Under the pieces are notes generated by a model, which was given only the letters and a program-made list of their open reading frames with translations, was not told where the DNA came from and did not search any database. DNA of 64,000 bases from Haliotis asinina (taxonomy: Eukaryota; Mollusca; Gastropoda; Lepetellida; Haliotidae): the NCBI RefSeq assembly GCF_037392515.1, contig NC_090280.1, positions 25,983,118 through 26,047,117 of the forward strand, in the 5' to 3' direction. This document shows, in pieces, positions 41,593-53,900 of the stretch (positions are counted from its first letter, which is position 1; each line of letters opens with the position of its first letter). The translations under genes and the position numbers were made by a program.

Positions 41593-42225
41593 CAGTATGT
41601 ATAAACAATTCAAAACTGCATGGAAGTTAGCTATGTTCCTTTTGGGTATTGAAATACACGTAAAGGAGGGTGTTATCTGCAACGTTTGTCGAAATGTCGC
41701 ATTGTAGAATAACTGGTGTATTCATTCTTGGCACCCGGTCCAGAAGTAGTGAGCTGACCAGCGTAAAGTCTACCAATACAGTCACACAAGGTTTTGCCAT
41801 TTTATATTATTATATTATGTGAATTTTTTTCTCTCCCATTGAGAACTGGGCCTGTTTCCACAAACCACTTAGTGATCGTAAGTCACTAAGGTTAAAGAAA
41901 GGGAGTTAATATTAACCTTAGTAAAGGTTGCTTTGTGAAAGAAGCCCCTGTGGTATGCTGTAGTTGGTTTCCATACATATTCTGCTGAAACATCGAATGT
42001 GCCAATCTTCAAATTAATTTTATTCTATATTTGCTGTTTTGCAATACCTTTTAATGGTAAATAAATGCTTGAGCAAGTAGAGTCTTACATTTTTGTTCCA
42101 CTCGTCAATACCACCAACAGGGTCTGTGACGCCCAGACATTCCAGCAACAAGTTTCCCGACTACTCATTGGTAAAATAATACAAAGGGATACATATGTGC
42201 CTATTGTTAAGTTCCAGCTGTCCAT

Positions 42226-42345
42226 GTGTGAGTGAGTTTTGGTTTACGCCGCTATTAGCAATACCCCAGCAATATCTCGGCGGGGAGCACCAGAAATGGG
42301 CTTCACACATTGCGCCCATGTGCGGAATCAGCGTGACGGTCTTAG
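42226..42345 (-). mobile_element. tRNA-like SINE, right-arm counterpart of 13872-13976
   Basis: On the minus strand: gattccgcacatgggcgcaa, core atgtgtgaagcccatttctgg and tail aatagcggcgtaaaccaaaac. It occupies the mirror position in the inverted duplication. Confidence 0.85.
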
Positions 42346-42509
42346 TAGTGACATATTATATATTATATTAACTATTCTATTACCGCATGTTTGTCGTCGG
42401 GCGGGACTATAACTGGATTGTATAGAATGTCATTACCTAACAACTGTTTGATCCAAATACTAGTATCACTCTGTAGATTACCTAGATTTTACTCTGTAAG
42501 TAAATCAAG

Positions 42510-43950
42510 AAGTCGCTCAGAGAGGTCAATACACTGAAGAGACTTCAGAATTCATTCGTGAGGGACAGAGTAGTGAGTGTTTTTGTAGTCAATCCAGCAC
42601 ATGGAGAGGTTGCGGTGATATGCTTTAGCCTCTTCCGAAATCATTTTCTGTACAAGAAGTTGATCCTTGCACCAACAACATCCCTTTCTCGCCCCTTTCT
42701 GCTCTCTGTAAATTATATCATTTGAAGAGCAGTAGGATGACACGAGGTGTGTCAAACACCCAGTGAATAATTTGTATTGCGTATTCAAACATGTGATAGG
42801 GCGGAAGTTGTGGGATCAATCAAGTCTACTTTCTTGAGGAGAAGTATTGTGCGACCTTTGCAGGAGGAACATCATCTGTGTCCACAAGAGTACTGAAACA
42901 GTGACGCAGTGATGTTTAGAGACAGGGAAACCGTTTCCAGTATCGCTTTTGAATGACACCCTGCCCTGGAATTAATTAGATTTGGAATTTTTGATAACTT
43001 TCTTCAGGCAATCTGGTGAGATGTATCAGACAAACAACCTGGTTAATTTCTCATGCATTGCATGGCCATAATCACTGACCCATGATGCCGCCAGGTTACA
43101 GTCGACCACATCTGTTTCCAGAACCTTTCATTGGCAGCCATGGGAGGCCGTTTATCATGCTCATCAACACCACTTGTCTTGAGTTGCCTGTAAATTTGCT
43201 TTTCGTTATTTCTAAAGAGTTATTTTGTTTGATGAATTTGTTTTTCTTTTCCCATTTTCCTTTCTTTCAGTCCAAACCTTTATTTTCGCCTTAAGGGAAT
43301 CAAGAATTTGGAGAAGTACCTTTTCTTTTGTTGTCGTTATATTTTCTCCAGATTGCCTTTTGCCGTTTTGACATTGGACTCTCTGATGATCTTATTTTAA
43401 GGCACAGCTCTATACATGAAATGTTTTTTCGAGTTTCATTAAATTTTACAAGAAACCGATTTTTCTTTGGTCTTTTGTTGTTATTATTAGAGGGTGTGTC
43501 TTTAGCAACTGAGTGAACTTCCTCCAAAGTTCGAGAGGCAGCATAGACATAGCAATGTACTTCATGTAACGAACAGTTCGCAGAAAGTTTCAGTTTAGTA
43601 AATCAATTTCACTTTGGTGGAAAGAAACGTTTAGTTGTTTTATTAATGACATTGCATATTATTTCAATATGTACATCATGCCCCTTGGACTCACGAATTG
43701 TGAGCCTGTTCCGCTGCTGCACGCGATCGATAACACGTCGGGGTGACTAGACCTGGTGCTCTGTGATATCACCTACTACCCGCGATGGACGAATATCTGC
43801 ACAGAGAAAAACAACCACGAACTGTTTATCGATTCTTATTATCATAACGTGTGTATGCTGGATGGTAAAAAATTCAACCCGTCAGAGCCAGTCTGAAACT
43901 CATTGAGTCGGATGGCACACTCATAAGTTGACGAATGGAGACCAACTTAT
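42510..43950. other. Non-coding, nothing recognised
   Basis: Open frames are at most about 78 codons and carry no recognised domain. A poly-T-rich stretch spans 43180-43480. Confidence 0.35.
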
Positions 43951-44069
43951 CAAACTGGGCAGACCTTTGCCGAGAACACTGGCGTTCATCACTTAAGATA
44001 TCATAGCACCTTGAGAAATCGTCACGGACTCGAAACTACCCAGCCTCATTCCGGGTCGCAAACTGTGCT

Positions 44070-44730
44070 TTCACCTGAATCAGCTGAGCACGACTGACAA
44101 CCTTAAAGGCGAACACCTTTACATGCTGCTGAGAGCCGTTCAGGTGAAAATGGAAAAGTACAACGACAGCATAACCGAATCATTTTTCGATCGACAGCAA
44201 AAGAAATAAACACAAGACAACATCACAGAATTGAAACTATCAGTTTTAGATATAAAATACAATCCCGTTCATATAGAATATCTGCATGTCAAACAACCAT
44301 GACTCAGTCTTCGAGTCTGGAACGACCATTCAGCTGAGAAATGCGCCAACCTAGCGATCTCCGACCTCAGGGACATGCGCGGCTTCAATGAACCCGGCAA
44401 CGATGGTAAACTGTACGCCCTTTCGTACTTGATGAACCACCGTCCCAACGTCACGCTTGGCGATCTCAGGGACACCAAGGGATTCGATCTGCACCGGCGA
44501 GGAAAACACCTTGTACCTCCTGCACATACAAAACAATGTGTACGAACGAGTGTCCCCAGCCGATTTCAAAGAACCCGAATGGTTGCTAAACGTCACCCTC
44601 ACAGCATCCTTCCTATTTTTACTGAATGGTAAACAACTGCATCCTTCTCACGTCTTATACACCATGGAGAGAGAATACCGGGTCACACGGGTAACATGTT
44701 TGTTCCTGTCAACTCCAATACATCTTTAAC
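44070..44730 (+). pseudogene. Unidentified decayed protein-coding remnant
   Basis: Three neighbouring plus-strand frames look protein-like. One around 44085-44210 contains NLKGEHLYMLLRAVQVKMEK and ends in a stop. One from about 44230 contains ELKLSVLDIKYNPVHIEYL, passes one stop near 44300, then reads AISDLRDMRGFNEPGNDGK and LYALSYLMNHRPNVTLGDL to about 44520. A third at 44518-44729 contains SPADFKEPEWLLNVTL. LRDM/LRDT-G-F recurs twice about 45 residues apart, suggesting a short internal repeat. I do not recognise the family. It could be a mobile-element gene or a dead host gene. Confidence 0.35.
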
Positions 44731-44759
44731 GGTCGAGATATTTGATTAACAACAGTGTT

Positions 44760-45660
44760 TTTTATCAATTCGAATTAAGGCATCAAATTACACACCACGC
44801 TCGTGATCAAAGTCTGTCGCGTCAACGCTTCACGATTGCTCTTGACTGGACTGGCCAAAGGCTGGGACAACAGACACCAGCGCCGACGTTGCCTGATCGT
44901 TGTACGCATTCTCGACGGGTTTCGTGGTTTGACCACAGGATCCATTCAGATCTGGACTATTCACTTGCACGAAGATCTCAACTTGGTCGGTCTCAAATAC
45001 ATTAATCAACAATTGACGGAAAGTCAATGAGTATAATCGTGTCAACCCAAAATCAAACCCCCAACATCGCGTTCTCAATCTCGGGGACACGCGCGGACGT
45101 TATGAACCTTATGCGTATCGCACTTACAAAATCTCGTTATGGGTGAGGATGGTTATGACATCAAACTAGAAAATAATGGGTTTCTCCTGAAGATTTTTTT
45201 CTTCAGCTCTAGAAAAGCTGGAGTACGTCACACCATTACCAGACCAAACAGGTAATATGAAAATCAATCGATGTGAATAGGTAGAGGATTTCACGATGCC
45301 CCAAACTCCTTGATTTTTGTGATACAGGGTTCTACACTTATTGTCGAAGTCTTTTTGGAGATTCCCCTGCTGTAGAGGTCGGAATTCTGTACGGGTTAAA
45401 AGTACGCTGGTATGATCGCCATCAACACAAAGGTTGTCGAATTATTGTACAAGATACAGTCCCCTCCACCAGCCTTATAGGGGTGATGGTGTTACTGAAA
45501 CCCGACATTCAACTCTGCCGCATTTTCTTGTTACCCGAACACTTGTACCTCGTCAGTTAAAAGTACACTCATCGACGATTGACAGCAGGTCAATTAATAT
45601 TATTTCGTAAACTATATATAACACGAAGGATCAAGATCATATCAGTTGGGACATACATTA
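44760..45660. other. Non-coding, nothing recognised
   Basis: Moderate-GC sequence with frames of 75-90 codons on both strands. One or more may continue the remnant at 44.07-44.73 kb, but no motif supports this. Confidence 0.3.
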
Positions 45661-45668
45661 CTCGGATG

Positions 45669-45722
45669 TCAACATTATCAGACTGGCCCATGAACTACCG
45701 TCTTCTGACAAAAGATTCTGGG
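45669..45722 (-). mobile_element. Short I-like LINE 5' UTR fragment
   Basis: cagactggcccatgaactaccgtcttctg matches cagattggcccatgagccaccgccttctg at 33697-33725. Only about 50 bases are shared. Confidence 0.5.
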
Positions 45723-45751
45723 GAGTAACAACAACTCGTGAATCAACACAT

Positions 45752-45845
45752 GCTGTCCATGACTAAGTCAAACTTGTCAAACTTAACCTGACTCGGGTCC
45801 ATGACAAAGTCAAACTTGTCAAATTAAATCTGACCTGGGTCCATG
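45752..45845. repeat. Two-copy tandem repeat, unit about 50 bp
   Basis: gtccatgac(t/a)aagtcaaacttgtcaaa followed by (c)ttaa(c/a)ctgac occurs twice in tandem. Confidence 0.75.
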
Positions 45846-45849
45846 CAAA

Positions 45850-47830
45850 GGACGAGCAAGCATCGCTCACCCCGAGGAGGTTGACCTGCATGAATGTAAA
45901 CCACTAAAAAGGTTTGCGTAACATGAATATCATTAGTGTCGTTGTGTCATGTTCATACAGTGGATGATAAACAAAACGCGATCAGGAGGAAGTGAAAATA
46001 TGTTCTTGTAAGCACTGTAAATTTACTTTTAAATACTCATTTCTGGATTTGTGAAATTGTCTTCAGTGTTAGCAAGACATGGCAGATTTGTTAACAGAAT
46101 ATACACTAACAGAAACGTTAACCTCCTTCCTTATTGACGGCGGTACCTATCTTCAGTTGACGTTGTTGTGTGTACGCCCATTGTCTATCGGTGGACCCAG
46201 TCTGTCTGTTGCCCTGAATAAGTCTGATGCCCGTGAGAGGGGGGCATGTCGACCCCGATCTGCACGATCCCAATGGCGCGTTCTCTTTTCTCTTTTAGCT
46301 GTTAACCATATTTCTCGTACTTGTGTATCATATCATGCATTCCAGTTTGTCGTTATACCCTGCAGAATCATTCTACACGTGAAATGGATGCAAGCATTTG
46401 AATATTGCTACGTTTTTGCGACTGATATTATAAGTTATGACATCGTGTCGAGGCAAATACGGGGCTTTATCCGTTCCACGTTAAGTTATATTGCCCTCGG
46501 CTGCGGCTTGGGGAGGTCTGACGTTTTTATAACATTTTGATAGCAAAACAGTGACGCTGGAGGAACATAATTTTTAAACCGCTATAAGTTAAACCTATTG
46601 AGACTATATTCTCTGTCGTAGTAAATATTCTCATTGTGTGTAGACTATTCAGGCCATCCATCGCAATTTCCTAAAAATATCCCAGTATTGCATACACAAC
46701 GAAGCGATTTGACCAGTTGACGACGTTCCGCTACTGATGATAATCAGGGCCACTAATGACGCGACTACTACGCCATGCTGGATCGTTGAGGCTGTGCGCG
46801 GTGTATATGGAGCGTCCGTAAGTATTCAGGATGTAACTGGTGAATTGACATATCAGACGTAACCTTTTAATGTTGCTACCAGTAAAACTATTTGTGAATG
46901 ATACACCATGTGCTGGGCACACACCACTTGTAAATACAGACGGTTCGTTCTATATACAAAATAATGGTTGATATATAATGTAGCGAATATTAGGTGCATT
47001 ATTAGAATTCATGAACGATCTTCAGAGAAGGTAAGGGAGAGGTAGGAGGGTGGGGGGAAGGCTAAACCTGACTTACGTGGTAATTCAATTAAACAATAAC
47101 CTTCCTGTTGCTGTGTCAGTCAATATGATTTTTCAAAAAAAAAAAAAAATATTTTTGTTGGTTTTTATGTCCCCCAAGATCACCGGCAATGGATACCGAG
47201 AGCAAGTGTGAGAGGCCAGGCCAGGCCCATGTGAGGAGAATGTTACATTTGTCAAGTAGGTACACCACGAAATTAAGCTTTCCCAAAACATTGCACACCA
47301 TAACTATGGGCACGAACCGCACATTTCTTCACGCGTCAAAGTCCATGGTATTCAAAGACTTGGTAGTGGCACACGAAAAAAACATATTTCTATATTTTCT
47401 GTTTATTTAATTTTAATTTTGATGCCGGCTATGACCTGTAATACCCTTTAACTCAGTTTTGAAGCTGAGCAGTTGAAGACTTATAATATTCAGGAACATG
47501 TCGAATAAAGGAAAAATGAACTACATGTACCATGTTCTCGCATCGATAAACCGTGTTCAGTCATAATAAGTGTACAGTTGTATGTTGCGAAATAGGATAT
47601 CCATTAAATATAATAATTGTGTCCATGAGTAAATCTTAAAACCACAACAATATTTTGCAGTGACCGTCATTTTCCCCATATATATTTGCCATCGACATGA
47701 AAATAGTCTTGTTAAGCGATGACAAACTGTTTTGAAGCATACGGCTTTCAAGAGTGTGTATAATATGAAATATGACTTTGCAAGTATTGTGCATCAAGAA
47801 CCTTGACAGTATTATCTGGTATCTTTGCTT
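45850..47830. other. Non-coding, nothing recognised; upstream of gene 2
   Basis: The longest frame (46079-46540, plus strand, 153 codons) shows no domain, signal or splice support and is treated as chance. A poly-A run lies at 47136-47149. Confidence 0.35.
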
Positions 47831-47858
47831 GGGTTGTTTTCGTTTTGCTGCAGTTTGG

Positions 47859-47913
47859 ATGTTGTTGCTGCTCTTCGTGTTGACATCATCTACAGATACC
47901 CAAGTTACAGAAA
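47859..47913 (+). CDS. Gene 2 exon 1: signal peptide
   Basis: The ATG precedes a leucine-rich run and ends QVTE with donor GAAA|GTATGT. A possible acceptor (tttgctgcag) lies just upstream at 47844-47853, so an earlier exon cannot be excluded. Confidence 0.6.
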
Positions 47914-50900
47914 GTATGTTGTAACGTATGCAAGTCGGATGTATTGCATGGAATATCGTTTAAAAGCATCAATCTCGTGAAATATATTACAAATTTCCAC
48001 ATACGGTTATTCACGAAACCAAAGATGCGCCAGAAAATCGCCTTTTGCAATATTCTGCCTCATTATACAAGATTAGTTACACGTGTGTATTTTTAGTCAA
48101 TTGTGTTAAATTGTATATATCCTGCTTCGTATATCTGTAGTTTCGGTGCACTGTTTTATTTTGATTATCCTATGACAAATTAATGACGTGCCACTATTCA
48201 TCTTTAATAATCGTTTAATATCACGCACAGCAGGTTATGTATTGAATGTATGACAGGTGTAGTTATTCCAGATAGACATTTGTAAACAGCAATCGCTCTT
48301 TCACTCACAGTAACTCAGAGTTATGTCAGTCGAAGGCCTCCCACGGCCGACGCCGCCATATTCAAAAACACAAACTGATCTAAGATAAGGTAATTCGTGC
48401 GGAGCGGACATAATTTACCCATACAACTTGTATTTGCAGAAGTAACGGTGTCAAAATGCATCGGTGAAGATGCTGCTTTTTGGTGGAATTATACAGTCCC
48501 TCCATTCCATGCTATTCAGTGCTATTTTGGAAGGACAGAAATAGCGACACTTGAAGAATCTCATTCACAGGTAATGAAATGTTCCATTTGTGGCAGACAT
48601 GATACCTTGGGTTGGAAGATACTCATCATGTACCACTAATCATTTAGGTTTTTTTGTGTTTGTTGCCCATATTTGTTCACTTCATTCATAATGGACACAC
48701 TGTTAAAGTAAATTGGGGCTTTGACACGATGAAAAAAGTCGATAGAGCCCTAAAGTCCATTGTTCGCCACAATAAATCGTTAGAAATAAGTGGGACAATC
48801 TACTACATAATTTGCGGTGCAGAGTTGAGTCCATGGGCAGGCCAGAACTTACGATTCTTGTTCGAATCCCGGTTCGCAACTATTACGTTTCTTGTTTGTC
48901 AGTAATCACCACGAGACTACAAACGTGAGAAACCTAGTATATGTATCAGGCACACCGTGATACATGCGTGACTGGAGTAATCTTCAAGCACGCGCGTTGG
49001 ATTATTTACTTTGATATCAAATACAATATGCCACATGTGCACGAAACTGGATTTACATATGAATCTTTGAGAACTTACGTGCAGGCCATAATGCTTCTTA
49101 GGGTCTGGGTTCAAAGCCCGAATAGGACTTAACCACATAATTTACTAGTGTATTGACAATGGCAGTTCAGTGTGTCCGACATGGAATGAGTAAGGCACGA
49201 ACGCAGAGGACGTTATTTGATGCCATTCACATGTAGCATATGGGTACAGTATCAGTTCGCTTAATCCAGTACAGAAGCTCTTGAATTTATAGAAATGCTT
49301 GGAGCACCAGTTACATTCTATTAAAAGAAAAGTAGGTGACATTCCACGAGCCAGTGCCTTTGCATATGCGAAAAGTAACATATATCCTTACTAATAGGCA
49401 TTAATTTTCCAAAGGAACGGAATAAATTGTCTTTTTTTCCCTTAATTTCTCTTTATCTTCTGTTTCCTCCTCGGCTTCATCATCCATCATTCGCATTTTT
49501 ATCAATTTTGCAAATTCAACATCCGATACTTTTAAATGGTATTTATCTTACCTCACACATAAATTTCCCTTTCTGGTTGGCTAAGCGCTCTCCTATTATT
49601 TTCAATGTACCCCACTTACAAGCGAGGTACATGGGAATGGACCCCCCTGCCAATGGCAACTCATTGGGTACTTCATGGTAGTACTTCTCTATCTCGAATA
49701 ACATTGAATCACACATGATACACGGAATTTACCGATGTTGTGCGACTGAAAATTCAATTTTTTTCTAGTTACGTACGAAAAATCTAGCGATGGTTCCGAA
49801 ATTATTGGCTTCGTATTCCAATAAATAATTTTTTTTTTTTGTTAAACGTTCAAATGTAACCCCTGTGAATATTACGAAGGGGAAATACACCGCAGCGATT
49901 GTACTAAGACAGTACCTGCGGGAAAAACCAGCCTGATGCAAGACTCGAATCGTTCGATTCACACAGGTTGGCTGAGGTGCACGGGCCGACATTCATGCTT
50001 CAAACAGTTCAAAATTAACGTTGAAGTGTTCGGTAAGACAAATATGTTGTTGGCTCTTTAGGACCCATTGATTGATGTACCCTTCATGTGTGTGTATGTT
50101 CCCTGAGCCAGTGAGTTATCAATAGTGTGAAACGGTTGGATCAGGTAGAAAAAGTATCTATTTGTAATTCTCAGAAGCAGTTAGTAGCAAAGTCAGTTCA
50201 AGTCCTTCATCCTGTGGCAAATTCTGGTGTATTCACTTGGTGAAACTTTTTTTATCTCTCTGTAGAACTTCCTCAAAATCATCAACAGCTACAAACATCG
50301 TTTTCATCTGCTGTTAGAGAAAAACAGAATTGGATTCAATCTCACAAATGTGACTAAAAACGACGAGGGGGATTACACGTGTAAGCTGACCTTGAAAAGC
50401 ACCTATATCCTCGTGGAGCAGAAAGGAACGTTAAACGTTCAAGGTAAATTAGATAAACACAAAGTTATGTTGAGAACTGATTAAGTGAATTAACAGAGTA
50501 TAAAGTCACCGAATCTGACTACTTGAACCATACATCTGGTCACGTAGACGTGTTGTCCTGCCATCACACCAACAAAATCAACACAAAACCATCAAAAACA
50601 GACAACAAAAAACAACAAACGCAAACAAAATCTAACAGCTGCTCAAGTCAAGAGGAACTCTGTTCACTCACTCGAACCTGTCCTCATACGACCAGTGTGT
50701 GGTCGTGCATTATTTTCTTACTTTGTATTGGTTTTTGGTTATATCAAAAGACATTCTTGAATTATTTTGTCTTAAATACATGGAGAAGATGTTCTGCAGC
50801 ACGCAAATGGAACAATAACCTATCTTTATTACTTTTGTCTAAACGTCAGTGCAAAAGACATTGCTGACATTTAACTTTGCTCACTTAAAATCAGGATCTA

Positions 50901-53900
50901 AAGAAAGGTTTAAATCGTGATTTTATGTGAGCACAGATATTATTAGTTACCATGTGTTCGCGAGTTTCCTATGGAGATTTATCCTGTGCCCGAGTTAAAT
51001 ATCAAACGAGAACGAAGTTGTTAAGTGATGGCATGGGTTTCTGGAGAGTATTGACTCCAACGGGAACGTTGCAACACCATATCGCGTCGTTATGTAGTGT
51101 TTGTTTACAAGACAAACAAGGGAGATAACTCTTGACGATATATTGTTACCAGAGACGCGCGTCTTCCAGTTTGGCATAGACCGGTTCCGACACTGCTGAG
51201 CAAGTCGAGATAAATTTTCTTGTTAAGTTATCGTCACATATTAAGGTAACCGTCTCCATCAAACGTTCAGTTTAGTTTATGCATGTGTTTGAATATATCT
51301 GAACAGAACGTTTAAGATGGGTGTAGTTAATCAGGATTTTACATAATGCATGATTCCTGCATATTTGACACAACAATTTTTTCTGAAAGACTCTCAAAAT
51401 ATTATCATACGAGTTAAGCTTGACGCAAGTTTTGTGAGTGAACTTCAGAATTCAGTTCAGTAAAGCCAGTAAAACATTGTTCGATAAGCAATGATAGTTT
51501 CCGCTTTCTTGCAGACTTCTTTAAACAGACTTGTATCATTCACAGAAAGTATGGGAGCACTGAGTGGCTAAAATGTAGATATGCTGCAATATAGTAAAGA
51601 TACCAGTCGATTGCATTTGAGTATGCCATTCACGATGCTTTGAAAACCAATAGCAGCCGAGTATATCATTCACTATATGTTTTGTTCAGTTAAGAATGGC
51701 AGGTCCATATATGACATGATCCATAGATCATGTTAAGAGGTCGTATATGACCTCTTACTACATCCATAGATCATGTTTCATAGATCGTCATGAGAAGGTA
51801 ATTATATACACATTTACAGCGCACGAAACTACAAAGTAATCAACACAAACAGAAGTCACTTTTGATTTGAGGGGGTTGTAAATGTACCGTGAATCTGTAA
51901 ATAACAAAAGGCACCACTTTAAGCACTGTTTGATATATGTGCAATTTGTGCTGAAATACATTGAACTGTTTTTGAGTTAAGCTCCGGAAATAATTATTAT
52001 TTCATATGACGATAGGTGCAACGTGATCTGTAGCAGACATGGAGGCCACAATATTAAGTACCTTCACATGTTATGTGAAACATGATCGGAAATTGAAGTA
52101 GCTAAGGTAGCTAATGGATTCTTGCAAAATTAGAAATAATGTGGTCATCTGTTTATTTGTAAATCATAATGCTGATATTATTTAACTTTACTTTTACACA
52201 CAAATATTCTAATACCAATGGTGACTTTTACACACGAATATTCTAATAAAAATGGTGACAGCTGCTTTTGTAATAATCTGTCTTGATTTGAAGTTTTGAT
52301 ACGACTTGTATATTTGAAGGACCTTTTAAATGTCGATAGCATGTATTAAAGAGATAGAATTGTTGGAAGACGTCTGATAAATGATTTGTAAATATGATTT
52401 GTATTTGTAACAGGTAGTTAAATTGAACAGGTGAGAGTGGCTGTATCTTCACATGGGGTTGAAGTTTTGTAAAATTATTGTCCTTCTGTAGGGGTACGTA
52501 AGTCCCCGAACTTTCGTTGCAATTTGTAAGTTTTAGCTACAATCACCAGCTGCTAAAGGGATGCTGTAAGTTTGGCTTGCACGAAGAAAATGTACACTAA
52601 GTCCCCATGGTCCCCAGTATGGGGATCTCCAAACAGTAGGTGGTGGTACTCAGCATGTTCCTATATTGTACTGTCAAATGTTTGTAAAATATCTTAGAGA
52701 GAGGTGCTAGTTTTTATTTCTCTACCCTGTGATATACTACAAATGACGCTGGTTTCAGTGTCCTTCCTTCGTGTATTTATCATAGATTTATAACTGTTTT
52801 GTGGTCACGAGATGGCAGAAATACTGCTGCTGTGATTATAAACTAATTCACTCAGGTATACAGTTGAGACATTGAGCATTACTTTTAATATTTCACCCAG
52901 ACTACTTCAAATTCACGTTTCTAACACATTTTCATTCAATGCATTGTTATCAACCGTGTACAAATATACAACTGGCTCACATGGTTCACATATAACTACA
53001 CAGAATCTACTCCTTAAGTTACTATTAAAATCATTTTCAAATGTAATTTTCATATGCCTGTATACAGTTTTCCTGGGTGTCTACATACCGAATATTGGAT
53101 CACACAGGTCATAGTTATTAGTGTTTTTGAATCTGTGGTTATTAATGACACTGAGACGTACTATTATGAACCACACCTTATTATGTAGTCTGTCTCAGAC
53201 ACCGAGCCATATTATTTTCCTTAGTGCTTAGCTCTCCCTGCACTGGGGCTGAAATGGGTTTATCAAAAGTATATATATACTTCCCAATAAACGTTTAGAC
53301 TCACTAATGTAAATATAGCGACTTACTTCGGGCAACTGTTCGTAACGTTGAAAAGATTATTGTTATGAGTTCAATGAATGATTTAACTCAGTAAAAAGTT
53401 GCGAATTCCTAACAATATAATTATATTAGTGAGTTAGTGAGTGAATATTTAACGTCACATCGGCGATATTGCAGCCCTATCGTAAAAAGAACGATTAATT
53501 ATAAAAATACAAATGAATTAATAGCACATACATTGTAAAAACCTGTCAACGAAAGCCAGTAAAACTAACTAGAATATCACAGGGTAGAATGTAAAACTAG
53601 TGATTAGACCTAAAACAATGCATCTATAAAGGACAATACAATATAAAAATGAGCTATAGTTTGCCAACAACTGACGGTAGATCACCATACTAAGGACTTA
53701 CAGTACATTTGCTTCCTGCATGGACCCTAGCTGGATTTACATCATCCCTTCAGCTGTTAGCAATTTAGACGATACTAGCCATACAGTAAAAGAAGACTTA
53801 TTCTACGATTAAAACCTGAAACATGTTTTGGGACTTAAGTACCCTCTCAGGAGGACAATCATTTTACAGTACTTCAACCCCCTTTGAGGGTACAGCCACT

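Larger units (their letters stand above)
37420..42510. repeat. Right arm of the large inverted duplication
   Basis: In reverse orientation it carries, in order, counterparts of left-arm V exon and intron 2 (37590-38320), exon 4 (38968-39182), intron sequence near 18.78-18.98 kb (39855-40030), the block at 15.05-15.2 kb (40690-40850), the 40-bp minisatellite (40940-41590), and the outer flank (41600-42500). Exons 1, 3 and 5-10 have no counterpart. Confidence 0.82.

Noticed and set aside
46079..46540. 153-codon open frame upstream of gene 2
   Set aside because: No recognisable domain, no splice or signal support, and composition like the surrounding non-coding sequence.
48654..49138. Short plus-strand frames in gene 2 intron 2
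   Set aside because: No Ig or other domain, and the exons on either side join in phase without them.
51690..51790. Small palindrome agaggtcgtatatgacctct with repeated ccatagatcatg
   Set aside because: Too short and isolated to support an element or regulatory site.
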